DNA from: Candidatus Goldiibacteriota bacterium | GTDB lineage: Bacteria; Oederibacteriota; PGYV01 | Direction: 5' to 3' | DNA length: 40,322 nt | Assembly (NCBI GenBank): GCA_016937715.1 | Contig: JAFGWA010000039.1 | Coordinates: 1-40,322, forward strand | Shown: in pieces, positions 39,177 to 40,322 of the stretch | How positions within the stretch are numbered: position 1 is the stretch's first letter | Layout of the letters: each line of letters begins with the position of its first letter | Notes under the pieces: generated by a model | The model's input: only the letters and a program-made list of their open reading frames with translations | What the model was told of the DNA's origin: nothing | Database searches by the model: none | Position numbers and translations under genes: made by a program

Positions 39177-40322
39177 ATGTCAGTGCTGAGAGTGTTTTTG
39201 ATAATTACAGCTATTATAGTTGGTATGTTTTCCGGGTTGCGCGCGGATATTATTACGCTTTCCGCCAATGGTTCCATGCCCGGACAGACATCTGACTGGA
39301 TAACGCCTGAAAATATAGTTTCTTTTAATAATGGGGTTGCAGAGACAAATGTTTCGGGGAACAGGTTATATACCGGTTTTAACAACCTGCTTACAAATGA
39401 AATCATAATTAACTCCGTTAAACTTCGTATAAGGCAGTACGCTTCAGGCGTGCTTGTTAATGACCGTTTGGACATTAACCTTACAACAGATAACGGCAGT
39501 ACGTGGCAGACGGGTAATCTTGATACATATTATGCCGTGACGCACACCACAAGCGCGCTTGAAATTCTTGATGTTGATATAACTGCAGCTTACACCTGGA
39601 ACGCGGCAATGGTTGACAGCCTTGGCGTTGTTATAACCGCAAGGGATATAACAGACACGGCATATATTGATTATGTTTACCTTGAAATTGACTACAGCGC
39701 GCCCACAAAGACAGTTACGCCGACGGTTTCGCAGACAGCAACACAAACGCTGACTGTAACGCAGACCGCCACAGGTTCTGTGACGCAGACAGTGACACAG
39801 ACCGTAACTGAAACAATGACGCAGACAGAAACACAAACCGTAACACAGACATCAACTGAAACTGCAACCGGTACAGTTACACAGACTGTAACAGAAACAA
39901 ATACGCAGACCGTTACCGCAACCGCAACGCGGAGTGTAACTGCCACTGTGTCGGAAACAGTGACAGGAACAAATACCGGGACAATTACAGAAACAACAAC
40001 ACAGACAAACACACGGACTGTGACAGAAACAGCCACACAAACTGCAACAGGCACAGTATCAGAAACAGTAACACAGACAAATACACAGACAGTGACAGAA
40101 ACGGCAACGCAGACAACAACAGAAACTGTTACAAAGACTGCCACACAGACTGTAACGCAGACAATAACCCAAACCGCTACGGCAACATCCACTTTTACCC
40201 CTTCGGCTTATGGATATATAGAGCCAAATTATACTGCGTTCGGGCAGCTGACAGGATACACTTACAGGTTAACATCAAGAAACGAAGGGCCGATAACAAG
40301 TGTGCTGATAAAAATACCTGCA
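39177..40322 (+). CDS. Secreted/surface protein with a Thr-x-Thr linker (partial, runs off the window)
   Basis: At least 382 residues with no stop codon before the right edge. The signal peptide ends near GLRA (residue 23). Residues 24-173 look like a beta-sandwich domain (SVKLRIRQYASG, a WQTGNL strand, YIDYVYLEIDYS). Residues about 176-341 are a linker of alternating Thr with Val, Gln, Glu and Ala (T-V-T-Q-T, T-E-T-A-T). A second domain starts at about 342 (YIEPNYTAFGQLTGYTY). ATG 39177 lies only 1 nt after GAGG, so GTG 39183, 7 nt after GAGG, may be the real start. Probably exported and attached at the cell surface. Confidence 0.85.
   Translation, partial: MSVLRVFLIITAIIVGMFSGLRADIITLSANGSMPGQTSDWITPENIVSFNNGVAETNVSGNRLYTGFNNLLTNEIIINSVKLRIRQYASGVLVNDRLDINLTTDNGSTWQTGNLDTYYAVTHTTSALEILDVDITAAYTWNAAMVDSLGVVITARDITDTAYIDYVYLEIDYSAPTKTVTPTVSQTATQTLTVTQTATGSVTQTVTQTVTETMTQTETQTVTQTSTETATGTVTQTVTETNTQTVTATATRSVTATVSETVTGTNTGTITETTTQTNTRTVTETATQTATGTVSETVTQTNTQTVTETATQTTTETVTKTATQTVTQTITQTATATSTFTPSAYGYIEPNYTAFGQLTGYTYRLTSRNEGPITSVLIKIPA

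Noticed and set aside
39692-40192. Long minus-strand frame of alternating Val residues, and similar frames at 39444-39836 and 39852-40040
   Set aside because: It is the mirror image of the plus-strand ACN-rich Thr repeat (ACN reads as NGT). There is no ribosome site and the plus-strand frame has a signal peptide and domains.

Overview
The window is 40.3 kb of bacterial DNA in which every gene I can support reads on the + strand. Gene order and content point to a diderm (Gram-negative-type) bacterium of an uncultured lineage. It has the conserved rpsB-tsf-pyrH-frr-uppS-cdsA-dxr-rseP-ispG-proS neighbourhood, the non-mevalonate isoprenoid genes dxr and ispG, many TPR proteins, secreted proteins with signal peptides, and a surface protein with a very long Thr-x-Thr linker. 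The TPR-rich, chemosensory-rich content with Thr-rich linkers reminds me of candidate phyla such as Goldbacteria, but this is an impression from style, not a database result. I see no tRNA or rRNA gene, CRISPR array, transposase or prophage.

Region 1 (1-11.9 kb) is housekeeping: the tail of an unidentified gene, then translation (rpsB, tsf, frr, proS), UMP kinase (pyrH), envelope lipid synthesis (uppS, cdsA), isoprenoid synthesis (dxr, ispG) and the site-2 protease rseP. A small accessory island sits between ispG and proS. It holds a DUF5678-like gene abutting a retropepsin-like aspartic protease, under a consensus promoter, and a membrane protein of unknown function. A cold-shock protein with a strong terminator closes the region.

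Region 2 (11.9-14.3 kb) is a compact nitrosative-stress unit. An Rrf2-family regulator with an Fe-S-type cysteine cluster is followed by hcp (hybrid cluster protein). The promoter is overlapped by a perfect 39-bp palindrome, and a strong terminator ends the unit.

Region 3 (14.3-32.0 kb) is the most unusual part. It is an apparent 16-gene transcription unit of about 14.8 kb whose junctions are gaps of at most 26 nt or overlaps. The order is two secreted proteins, an HD-GYP phosphodiesterase-like protein, CheR, an all-TPR protein, a CheW with an N-terminal MshEN-like domain, a second large TPR protein, a PII signalling protein lacking Tyr51, CheY, CheC, CheD, a receptor with almost no periplasmic part, CheW, a second CheY, CheB and CheA. 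A second unit with a near-identical promoter follows: a second CheC and a 705-residue FtsA/PilM-like actin-fold protein with a repetitive tail. No flagellar or pilus structural gene is present. The best reading is a chemosensory pathway of non-classical output that takes internal signals (nucleotides, nitrogen or energy status).

Region 4 (32.1-40.3 kb) has a secreted NlpC/P60 protein with a Cys-rich insertion and a secreted protein of unknown function. A 530-bp gene-free stretch with structured repeats follows, then dprA-topA-xer. A second gene-free stretch carries a diverged copy of the same repeat, and the window ends inside the Thr-rich surface protein.
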